From the NCBI RefSeq assembly GCF_900626145.1, contig NZ_LR130817.1, positions 1,083,562 to 1,147,561 of the forward strand: a DNA stretch of 64,000 nucleotides, written 5' to 3'. Below are positions 16,515 to 24,182 of this stretch, piece after piece. The notes below the pieces were generated by a model. It ran no database searches, was not told where the DNA came from, and worked only from the letters and a program-made list of their open reading frames with translations. Source of the DNA: Intestinimonas timonensis (GTDB lineage Bacteria; Bacillota; Clostridia; Oscillospirales; Oscillospiraceae). Numbering within the stretch: the first letter of the stretch is position 1; each line of letters opens with the position of its first letter. The position numbers and the translations under genes are program-made.

Positions 16515-17423
16515 TCAGCCTTTTCCGTGCTTTTCCAGCTCCCACTCCCGCAGATCCTTGACCTGCTCCCACAGCCTGACATAGCTGGCATGTCGACTGG
16601 GTACAATCTTCCCTTCATTAAGGGCTGCAAGAACTGCACAGCCTTTTTCCTTTACATGGGAGCACCCCACAAACTGACACTCACCCAGGTAGGGGCGAAA
16701 TTCCCGAAATGCCCGTTCCAGCTCCTCCCTCCGCAGCAGCTCCATGCGTTCCGTGTCAAAGGATGAGAAGCCGGGGGTATCGGCCACCACAGCATCCGGA
16801 CCAAGGCGGTACAGCTCCACGTGCCGGGTGGTATGGCGGCCACGTCCCAGCTTTTCACTGACCTCTCCTACCTGAAGCTGAAAGCCGGGTGAGAGAGCAT
16901 TCAGGATGCTGGACTTGCCCACGCCAGAATTTCCTGTAAAGGCAGATACCTTACCAGATATTGCAGCTCTAAGCTCCTCGATACCTTCCCCTGTCTCAGC
17001 ACTGACTCGGAGCGTAGGGAAACCAGCGGCAGTGTATATCTCATAGAGCTCTTCAGCGGGCTCAAGGTCGCACTTGTTGATGCAAATGAGACAACCACAG
17101 CCTTCCTTGCTGTCAGCAATGGCAGCTACCCGGTCGATGAGGAATGGATCCGTGACTGGGATAGCTCCTGAGGCAATGATGACCAGTTGATCAATGTTGG
17201 CCACAGCAGGCCGTTGAAATTCATTTTTCCGGGGTAGTATCTCGTCCAGTGCACCGGTACCCTCGGGAAGACGGGTAAACTTCACCCGGTCACCTACCAG
17301 AGGGGTGATTTTCTGATGGCGGAACTTGCCTCTTGCCCGACAGGAGATCAGCTCTCCGCTGCCGTCATCCACATAGTAGAAACCGCTGAGGGCCTTGCGG
17401 ATCAGTCCGGTTCCTTCACTCAT
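16515..17423 (-). CDS. rsgA: Ribosome small-subunit-dependent GTPase A
   Basis: RsgA is a circularly permuted GTPase that acts late in 30S subunit maturation. The protein has 302 residues. An OB-fold comes first (about 1-70, with LVGDRVKFTRL). The GTPase motifs are in permuted order, INKCDLEP before FTGNSGVGKSSILNAL, then DTPGFSSFD. A zinc-binding tail has CQFVGCSHVKEKGC. The ATG overlaps the prkC stop by four bases. prpC-prkC-rsgA is the conserved Firmicute order; in Bacillus this GTPase is itself a PrkC substrate. A strong terminator ends the long unit here. Confidence 0.97.
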   Translation of the reverse strand: MSEGTGLIRKALSGFYYVDDGSGELISCRARGKFRHQKITPLVGDRVKFTRLPEGTGALDEILPRKNEFQRPAVANIDQLVIIASGAIPVTDPFLIDRVAAIADSKEGCGCLICINKCDLEPAEELYEIYTAAGFPTLRVSAETGEGIEELRAAISGKVSAFTGNSGVGKSSILNALSPGFQLQVGEVSEKLGRGRHTTRHVELYRLGPDAVVADTPGFSSFDTERMELLRREELERAFREFRPYLGECQFVGCSHVKEKGCAVLAALNEGKIVPSRHASYVRLWEQVKDLREWELEKHGKG

Positions 17424-19501
17424 CCCAGTTTCACATCCCCGGTATCAAAGTCAACCTCAATGCTGTAATCCCTCTCACCGTTTATATAAATGTCAAACTT
17501 CTGTTTTCCTTTTCCGGTGATATTGAAGACAACACTTTGGACCACCAATGGGACCTGCTTGCTCTGGTCATAGCCGGAGCCACGAACCTGCACTGTCACG
17601 ATCTCATCCGGATCACCATCAGGCAGCGTGACCGAGTGCTGTACTGTTTTCACATCGGGGTCGGAACTGGGAGCTGGCGATTCACTGGGCACAGGAGTCT
17701 CCGTAGCTGGACTCTCGGTATTGTTCTCACCGCTGGAAGTGCTGGAGCCACTGCTCACCTGGAGGGTAACTGTCTCTCCCTCATTCACCTGGGTACCAGT
17801 GGGAATGCTTTGAATGAGTACCGTATCCTTAGGCTCATCACTATCAATATAGACGGCTTTTACCACCAGTCCCAGGCCATTCTCCCCTTCCAGGAGCTCC
17901 CTTGCCTTATCGAGAGTCATACCATCAACCGAAAGCATGGTACGCTGGACCACCTTGGGCCCCTGGCTGACGATAATCTCAACCACGGTATCAGGCTGAA
18001 TGGCGCTATCGGCCAAAGGCACCGTACGAATGACATAGTTTTCAGTGATCTCATCAGAAGTCTCATATGTCATGGTGATGTTGGCCTTGGAGATTCCCAG
18101 ATCCAAAAGGGCCTGCTGCGCCTCCAGATAATCCTTATTCACCAAGTCAGGCATATAGATGGGCTCTTCACCGGCACTGGTCGTTACAGTGATAGTAAGG
18201 TCCTCTCCAGTGACCTGCTGCTTCGCTTCGGGATCCTGAGAGACAATCTTTCCCGGCTCCAGGCTGCTGGACACAGAGCCACCTTCCACAATCTCAAATA
18301 TCCCCTGGACTTTGGGATCAGCCATAGCCTCCTCCACCGTCATACCGTAAAGATTGGGTACAGTGTGCCGGTCATCAGACTGGAAGCTGTTGCTGAAGAA
18401 CACTACCCACAGCAATACGCCGATTCCAATAATGAAGACCAGGATAGAGGCCACAGCCAGGGGGACCGACATGTTGGCTTTCTGCCGGTTTCTTGGGCGT
18501 TCGGAAGAAGATACCCGTTCCCCGCGCTCTGCCTCTTCCCGACTTCGCCGGCGCATGGAGCCAGTGTCACTGCTCCTGCGTCGACTCCCCGTTCCAATCA
18601 CCTGGGTGGGCTCATCAGCTACATCCGGTGTGGCAAAGAGCTTGGCTGGGTCATACTCCAAATCGATGCTCGGATCCTTCCGGAACTCTTCCAGATCATA
18701 GAGCATATCATCGGCGTTGCGATAGCGGTTCTCCACCTTGGGCGCCATAGCCTTCATGGTGATGGCCTCCAGGGCCTCCGGGATGTCAGGATTGAGCTCC
18801 CGCGGCGCCAGAGGGATCGAGTTGATATGCTGGATGGCCACCGATACCGGGGTATCCCCTTCAAAAGGCAACCGGCCGGTCAGCATCTCATAGAGCACCA
18901 CACCAGCAGAGTAGATATCACTGCGACCGTCGATACGGCTCCCTCTGGCCTGCTCTGGAGAAATATAATGGACGGAACCCAGGGCCTCCTGCGTCAAGGT
19001 GCTCTGAGCGGCAGAGGCCAGCCGGGCGATGCCAAAATCGGTGACCTTGATGCTCCCATCGCGGAGAACCATAATATTCTGTGGTTTGATATCCCGGTGA
19101 ATGATGCCACGTCCGTGGGCATGGGAGAGCGCCTTCATGATCTGGGTGATGAAGTGGAGGGACTCCTTCCAGCTCAGAGGGCCCCCTTTTCGCTGCATAT
19201 ACTGCTTGAGGGTAATGCCGTCAATGAGTTCCATGACGATGTATTCTACCTGCTCAGAACGGCTTACATCGTACACCGCCATAATGTTGGGGTGAGAGAG
19301 CATGGCTACGGCCTGGGACTCATCGTGGAACCGGCGGCGGAACTCCGCGTCCTTTGCCAGATCATCCTTGAGGATCTTAATCGCCACCAGCCGGTTGAGT
19401 CGGTGGTCACGACCCTTAAACACCACCGCCATACCGCCGGTACCGATCCGCTCCAGGATCTCATATCGGTTATCCAGCAATTTCCCTATGTATTGATCCA
19501 T
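17420..19501 (-). CDS. prkC: Serine/threonine protein kinase with PASTA repeats (PrkC/Stk1)
   Basis: A 693-residue membrane kinase sensing muropeptides or lipid II in this family. The kinase domain (about 10-270) has the GTGGMAVVFKG loop, AIKIL lysine, HRDIKPQNIMV catalytic loop and VTDFGIARL. One membrane segment follows near 345-370 (PLAVASILVFIIGIGVLLWV). Three extracellular PASTA repeats come next. A Ser/Thr/Pro-rich linker (ATETPVPSESPAPSSD) then leads to about 70 residues of beta-rich C-terminal sequence that I do not recognise. AAGGAGG precedes the ATG. The cognate phosphatase prpC is 19 bases upstream, and rsgA overlaps downstream. Confidence 0.96.
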   Translation of the reverse strand: MDQYIGKLLDNRYEILERIGTGGMAVVFKGRDHRLNRLVAIKILKDDLAKDAEFRRRFHDESQAVAMLSHPNIMAVYDVSRSEQVEYIVMELIDGITLKQYMQRKGGPLSWKESLHFITQIMKALSHAHGRGIIHRDIKPQNIMVLRDGSIKVTDFGIARLASAAQSTLTQEALGSVHYISPEQARGSRIDGRSDIYSAGVVLYEMLTGRLPFEGDTPVSVAIQHINSIPLAPRELNPDIPEALEAITMKAMAPKVENRYRNADDMLYDLEEFRKDPSIDLEYDPAKLFATPDVADEPTQVIGTGSRRRSSDTGSMRRRSREEAERGERVSSSERPRNRQKANMSVPLAVASILVFIIGIGVLLWVVFFSNSFQSDDRHTVPNLYGMTVEEAMADPKVQGIFEIVEGGSVSSSLEPGKIVSQDPEAKQQVTGEDLTITVTTSAGEEPIYMPDLVNKDYLEAQQALLDLGISKANITMTYETSDEITENYVIRTVPLADSAIQPDTVVEIIVSQGPKVVQRTMLSVDGMTLDKARELLEGENGLGLVVKAVYIDSDEPKDTVLIQSIPTGTQVNEGETVTLQVSSGSSTSSGENNTESPATETPVPSESPAPSSDPDVKTVQHSVTLPDGDPDEIVTVQVRGSGYDQSKQVPLVVQSVVFNITGKGKQKFDIYINGERDYSIEVDFDTGDVKLG

Positions 19502-19520
19502 AATGGGGGTATCCTCCTTG

Positions 19521-20249
19521 TTACATCTGAAGCAGGACCGCAGTCACATTGTCCGGTGCGCCTCTGGACAATGCAATGTCCAGCAGTCTCCGGCAGCAGT
19601 CCTCCGCAGGGCCGCCGTGGAGGACCTCATAGAGAAGTTCCTGATCGGAGACCATGTTGCTCAAGCCGTCGGAGCAGAGGAGCAGAGCGTCACCCGGCTC
19701 CATCGGCTGGCGGAAGAGATCGGCACGAAGCTTAGATTCTGCACCCAGAGCCCTGGTAATGAGGTTCTTCTGGGGATGTTGCCTGGCCTGTTCCGGGGTG
19801 ATCTGCCCCCGGGCCACCAGATCCTCCACCACTGAGTGATCGCGGGTCACCTTGGTGATCCCATCCGGCTGCACCAGGTAGCACCGGCTGTCGCCAATGT
19901 TCAGGATGTAAGCCTGACTGCCGATGACCAGCGCGGCCACCATGGTGGTGCCCATGCCACGGCAGTCGGCATCCACGCTGGCCCGGAAATGAACGGCGCC
20001 ATTGGCCTGTTCCGCCGCGAAATGGAGGAGGGCCTCAGGCTCGTTCCGCCATTGCTCAGGTGGCTGGGCCTTGGCGGTCTCCAAAAAGGTCTCCACCGCC
20101 AGCTGGCTGGCCACATTACCAGCCTTGGCACCGCCCATGCCATCACAGACGATGCCAAGTGCCATATCCTCTGCCAGGAGCTCAATGTGGTAGTCGTCCT
20201 GGTTTTGATGCCGGACCACGCCCACATCTGTGATGCCCCATATGTTCAT
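19521..20249 (-). CDS. prpC: PP2C-type protein phosphatase (Stp1/PrpC)
   Basis: This metal-dependent serine/threonine phosphatase reverses PrkC phosphorylation. The protein has 242 residues and the family motifs RHQNQDDYHIE, GIVCDGMGGAKAGNVAS, GMGTTMVAALV, NIGDSRCYLV, TRDHSVVEDL and LLLCSDGLSNMV, which include the metal-binding aspartates. It sits between rlmN and prkC in the conserved order, with short gaps, so is co-transcribed. Confidence 0.97.
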   Translation of the reverse strand: MNIWGITDVGVVRHQNQDDYHIELLAEDMALGIVCDGMGGAKAGNVASQLAVETFLETAKAQPPEQWRNEPEALLHFAAEQANGAVHFRASVDADCRGMGTTMVAALVIGSQAYILNIGDSRCYLVQPDGITKVTRDHSVVEDLVARGQITPEQARQHPQKNLITRALGAESKLRADLFRQPMEPGDALLLCSDGLSNMVSDQELLYEVLHGGPAEDCCRRLLDIALSRGAPDNVTAVLLQM

Positions 20250-20255
20250 ATCGAA

Positions 20256-21323
20256 TCAGTCCTTTCGCCCATCCGGCCGGACCTTGTCCGCCGGCGACTC
20301 AGATCCCTCGCCCATAGCCTTCCGCCGCAGCTGGCCGCAGGAGGCATCGATGTCGCCCCCCAGCTTTCTGCGCACCGTTACGGTAATCCCCTGACGCTCC
20401 AAACGGCGCTGGAACTCCGCCACACGGCGACTGGGCTTCAGGGGGCTCTCCTTCACCTCGTTGAGAGGAATGAGATTCACATGTCCCGGCGTTCCCTTCA
20501 GGTGCTGCGCCAAAAAATCAGCCTGCGCATCGCTATCGTTGACCCCGTCGATCATAGCGTACTCATAAGAGATACGCCGACCGGTGGTCTCGAAATACCG
20601 GCGGCAGGTGTCGAAGAGCTTTTCTACTCCAATGCCCCGGTTCACCGGCATAATCTTGCTCCGGGTCTCGTCGTCCGGTGCGTGAAGAGAAACCGATAGA
20701 GTTAATTGTAACCGATGCTCCGCCAGTTTGTCAATTTTCTCCGTAAGGCCACAGGTGGACAGAGAGATATGGCGCATACCGATGTTGAGCCCATCCGGGT
20801 GATTCACCAGTTCCAGGAAGCGCAGTACGGTATCAAAATTGTCCAGCGGCTCGCCGATGCCCATGAGGACGATATTGGAAATGGAAACACCCGCGTCAAG
20901 CTGGGTGAACAGGACCTGATCAATCATCTCAGACGGTGTTAAGTCTCTTACCTTGCCCCCTAGTGTAGAAGCACAGAAGGCACAGCCCATCCGACAGCCT
21001 ACCTGAGAGGAGATACATACAGTATTCCCGTGGTGGTAGCGCATCAAAACCGTCTCGATGCAATTTCCATCCAAGAGCCGCCAGAGGTATTTGATGGTAC
21101 CGTCCTGGGCGGAGACTTGTTTGCGGGCCACTTCCGGATGAGTGATGACACACTGGGCACTCAGCCGCTCTCGCAAAGGCTTGGAGAGATTGGTCATCTC
21201 TTCAAAGGAAGTCGCCCCCCGGTGGAGCCAGGTAAAGATCTGCTTGGCCCGGAAACCGGGCTCCCCCTGCTCCTTGAGCCAGACACCCAGTTCCTCCTGA
21301 GTCATGGATTTGATGTCGATCAT
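20256..21323 (-). CDS. rlmN: 23S rRNA (adenine2503-C2)-methyltransferase
   Basis: RlmN methylates A2503 of 23S rRNA, and tRNA in some species, by radical SAM chemistry. The protein has 355 residues. The cluster motif is CRMGCAFCAST and the SAM-binding GIGEPLDNFD follows; a C-terminal cysteine in DASCGQLRRK and the earlier ones fit the methyl-carrier cysteine pair. It lies six bases before prpC in the translation-linked rsmB-rlmN-prpC series. Confidence 0.97.
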   Translation of the reverse strand: MIDIKSMTQEELGVWLKEQGEPGFRAKQIFTWLHRGATSFEEMTNLSKPLRERLSAQCVITHPEVARKQVSAQDGTIKYLWRLLDGNCIETVLMRYHHGNTVCISSQVGCRMGCAFCASTLGGKVRDLTPSEMIDQVLFTQLDAGVSISNIVLMGIGEPLDNFDTVLRFLELVNHPDGLNIGMRHISLSTCGLTEKIDKLAEHRLQLTLSVSLHAPDDETRSKIMPVNRGIGVEKLFDTCRRYFETTGRRISYEYAMIDGVNDSDAQADFLAQHLKGTPGHVNLIPLNEVKESPLKPSRRVAEFQRRLERQGITVTVRRKLGGDIDASCGQLRRKAMGEGSESPADKVRPDGRKD

Positions 21324-21375
21324 GTTATGCTCCCCCGCCGCCCTTTCGGCGGCATCAGTCCATATTTTGAGGTGG

Positions 21376-22719
21376 TCAGACGTTATCCGCCCTTCTCCTC
21401 AGCTTCGCGAAGAAAAATCCATCGGTGCCATGCCGCTGGGGCCACAGAGTGACCATGCCATCCGGTATCTCTCCCACTGGTCCCGGGAGGGTAAAGTTCT
21501 CCAGAGTGTACTCCGGATGGCGGTCCAGGAAGGCGGTCACAATGTTCTCATTCTCCGATATCTGTAAAGTACATGTGCAGTACAGTAATACGCCCCCAGG
21601 CTTTACATAGGTGGAGACGTTCTCTAAAATGGCTGCCTGCACGGCGGGGAGCCCGGCCAGGGGCGCCGGGTCCTTATAACGGATATCCGGCTTCTTCCGA
21701 ATGATACCCAATCCGGAGCAGGGCACATCGGCCATCACCAGGTCAAAGGCCTCCTCCCACTCGACCCGGTGGGCCTTGCCGTCCTGGACAGCAGAAATAA
21801 GGCAGGTAATTCCCAGCCGTCTGGCACCGGCATCAATAAGACTCTTTTTGTGGGCATGGATGTCGCAGGAGATCAGTTTGCCCTGATTCCCCATCGCAAT
21901 GGCGGCGGCAAAGGATTTACCGCCGGGAGCGGCACAGGCGTCAAGCACCGACATTCCGGGCTTGGGGTCCGCCGCCAATACCGCCAGCCGGGCACCGGCG
22001 TCCTGAATGTAAATGCGGCCCTCCCGGAAAGCTGTGAGGTTCTCCAGATCGCCGCCACCGGTGAGGGTCAGACAGTCGGGCAGCCAGGGATGGGGCTCTA
22101 CTTGGGCGCCCTCCTCCCGCAGAGAGACCAGTACCTCCTCAGAAGTTCCCCGGAGACGGTTGACCTGGGCCACCGTAGGCGGCTCGCCGTTGTCCAGGGC
22201 CAGGAGACGCTCCGTCTCCACCGGACCCAACGCCTCCAAAAAGGCTTTTACCAACCACTCAGGGTGGCTGTAACGCACGGAGAGATAGGAGACCGGGTCC
22301 TCCTCCGGAATAGTGGGGAGACGATCGATGTTACGGGCCATGGAGCGGAGGATGCCGTTCACCAGGCCCGGGCTCCTGGAGTTCTTGCTGTGCCGCTTCA
22401 CCAGGTCCACCGACTCGTTGACGGCGGCGCTTACCGGCACCCGGGTGAGGAAGGCCATCTGATAGGCCCCCAGCCGCAGGGCGTTAAGGACTTTGTTTTC
22501 CATTCGCTCTGGCTTCACTGTAGAAAACTTCCCGATATAGAAGTCCAACAGCAGCCGGTTCTGGAGCACGCCAAAGCACAGCCGGGTGGCCAGTGCGGCA
22601 TCCCGGCTGTCCAAGCCGGCGGCCCGAATATTCTTTTTCAGCGACAGATCCGACCAGGCGCCCTGCCGATTACAGGCGGACAGGGTCAGCAGCGCCACCT
22701 CCCGGGCATTGCCGGCCAT
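21376..22719 (-). CDS. rsmB: 16S rRNA (cytosine967-C5)-methyltransferase
   Basis: RsmB methylates C967 of 16S rRNA. The protein has 447 residues: an N-terminal NusB-like RNA-binding domain (about 1-150, with AALATRLCFGVLQNR) and a C-terminal SAM methyltransferase. The latter shows DACAAPGGKSFAAA and DVPCSGLGIIRKKPDIR, with the catalytic cysteine in PCSGLG. GGAGAGAGGG precedes the ATG at about nine bases. It follows fmt, as in many Firmicutes. Confidence 0.97.
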   Translation of the reverse strand: MAGNAREVALLTLSACNRQGAWSDLSLKKNIRAAGLDSRDAALATRLCFGVLQNRLLLDFYIGKFSTVKPERMENKVLNALRLGAYQMAFLTRVPVSAAVNESVDLVKRHSKNSRSPGLVNGILRSMARNIDRLPTIPEEDPVSYLSVRYSHPEWLVKAFLEALGPVETERLLALDNGEPPTVAQVNRLRGTSEEVLVSLREEGAQVEPHPWLPDCLTLTGGGDLENLTAFREGRIYIQDAGARLAVLAADPKPGMSVLDACAAPGGKSFAAAIAMGNQGKLISCDIHAHKKSLIDAGARRLGITCLISAVQDGKAHRVEWEEAFDLVMADVPCSGLGIIRKKPDIRYKDPAPLAGLPAVQAAILENVSTYVKPGGVLLYCTCTLQISENENIVTAFLDRHPEYTLENFTLPGPVGEIPDGMVTLWPQRHGTDGFFFAKLRRRADNV

Positions 22720-22746
22720 AGGATCACACCCTCTCTCCTACTCTAC

Positions 22747-23676
22747 TTACAGCTTTTCTCCCACTGTCAGGGGATGGCCGCGGAGAAAATCCGCTGCCGC
22801 CATCCGCTTCTTCCCATCGGGCTGAAGCTCCTTGATCCGCAGCAAGGTCCCGTTTCCGCAGGCCATAACGATACCTGTATTCCCCGCCTCTGCAACTGTA
22901 CCGGGAGTTAGATTCGTTGTATCGTCAATAATGTCAGTTGAAAATACTTTACATCTAATCCCACCAAATTCCGCCGTGGCACACGGCCAGGGCAACAGCC
23001 CTCGGACCTGGTCATGGAGCGCCTGCGCTCCCTTGGACCAGTCCATAGGGGAAAGCTCTCGGCTGAGCATGGGGGCGTAGGTGGAGACCGCAGCATCCTG
23101 CGGTGTCCGGGGTGCCTGCCCACTGGCCAGCAGGTCCACAGCCTCCACCAGCAACTTGCCTCCCAGTTCCGCTAAGCGGCCAAAGAGCTCGGGGGCCGTC
23201 TCATTGGGGCCAATGGCGGTCTCTCCCTGAAGAATCATATCGCCGGCATCCAGCTCCGGCGCCATATGCATAATGGTGACACCGGTGGTCTTCTCCCCAT
23301 TCAGGATGGCCCAGTTGATGGGTGCCGCTCCGCGGTATTTGGGCAGCAGTGAGGAGTGGACATTGATGCAGCCATAGGCGGGATAGTCCAAAATGTCAGA
23401 GGGCAGGATGCGACCGTAGGCCGCTACCACGATGAGCTCCGGAGCAAGGTCCCGGATATAGCCCATAGCCTCCCCATCCTTCATCTTTAGGGGCTGGAAT
23501 ACCGGGATATCATGTGCAATGGCATATTCCTTTACAGGGCTTGCCTGGAGCTTCATTCCCCGGTTTTTAGGCTTGTCGGGCTGGGTGAAGACACCGCACA
23601 CCTCATGATCGGCCTCCAGGAGGGCGGCCAGTGAGGCCACGGCAAAATCAGGGGTGCCCATGAAGAGGATGCGCAC
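22747..23676 (-). CDS. fmt: Methionyl-tRNA formyltransferase
   Basis: Fmt formylates initiator Met-tRNA. The protein has 309 residues. It shows MRILFMGTPDFAVASLAALL, the tetrahydrofolate site region NVHSSLLPKYRGAAPINWAI and TGVTIMHMAPELDAGDMI, then the C-terminal OB-type domain. It begins two bases after the def stop codon, so the two genes are co-translated. Deformylase and formyltransferase form the conserved pair. Confidence 0.98.
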   Translation of the reverse strand: MRILFMGTPDFAVASLAALLEADHEVCGVFTQPDKPKNRGMKLQASPVKEYAIAHDIPVFQPLKMKDGEAMGYIRDLAPELIVVAAYGRILPSDILDYPAYGCINVHSSLLPKYRGAAPINWAILNGEKTTGVTIMHMAPELDAGDMILQGETAIGPNETAPELFGRLAELGGKLLVEAVDLLASGQAPRTPQDAAVSTYAPMLSRELSPMDWSKGAQALHDQVRGLLPWPCATAEFGGIRCKVFSTDIIDDTTNLTPGTVAEAGNTGIVMACGNGTLLRIKELQPDGKKRMAAADFLRGHPLTVGEKL

Positions 23677-23678
23677 GG

Positions 23679-24170
23679 TCAGTCCTCCTCCTCGTACATC
23701 TCGTCCAGTTCCTTCTGGGTATAGAGCCGGTCGGTGAGCTCGGTGAAAATGTGGCCTTCCAGATGGTCCAGCTCATGGCAGAAGCAGCGGGCCACGATGG
23801 CCTCCCCCTCTGCCTCAAACCAGTTGCCGTTCCGATCCTGGGCCTTGACCCGGACCCTCATGGGCCGCTCCACGGTCCCCCACTTGCCGGGAACGCTGAG
23901 GCAACCCTCCCAACCATCCTGGATCTCCTCGGAACGCCAGATGATCTCCGGGTTCACCAGTTCCAGCATCTGCTCCTGAGCATCCACCACGATAACGCAC
24001 CGGCGAAGGATGCCCACCTGCGGGGCGGCCAGACCAGCGCCGCCAGCATCATCCAGGGTCTCTTTGAGGTCATCCAGCAGGTCCCAAAGCCGCTGGTCAA
24101 AGTTGGTGACCGGACGGCAGACCTTGTGGAGTGCGGGGTCCTTGTCGGTCAGTATCTTTCTCAGTGCCAT
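23679..24170 (-). CDS. def: Peptide deformylase
   Basis: Def removes the formyl group from new N-terminal methionines. The protein has 163 residues with all three catalytic motifs: GAGLAAPQVG, WEGCLSVPGKW (metal cysteine) and CHELDHLEGHIF (HExxH). GGAGGATACGACT precedes the ATG. It stands between priA and fmt in the conserved order. Confidence 0.98.
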   Translation of the reverse strand: MALRKILTDKDPALHKVCRPVTNFDQRLWDLLDDLKETLDDAGGAGLAAPQVGILRRCVIVVDAQEQMLELVNPEIIWRSEEIQDGWEGCLSVPGKWGTVERPMRVRVKAQDRNGNWFEAEGEAIVARCFCHELDHLEGHIFTELTDRLYTQKELDEMYEEED

Positions 24171-24182
24171 AGTCGTATCCTC

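Noticed and set aside
17537..19735. Long plus-strand open frame (732 codons) opposite prkC and prpC
   Set aside because: It is an antisense shadow of two unmistakable genes on the minus strand. Its product has no recognisable domain and is rich in His/Arg/Gln as expected from reverse-reading G+C-rich codons.
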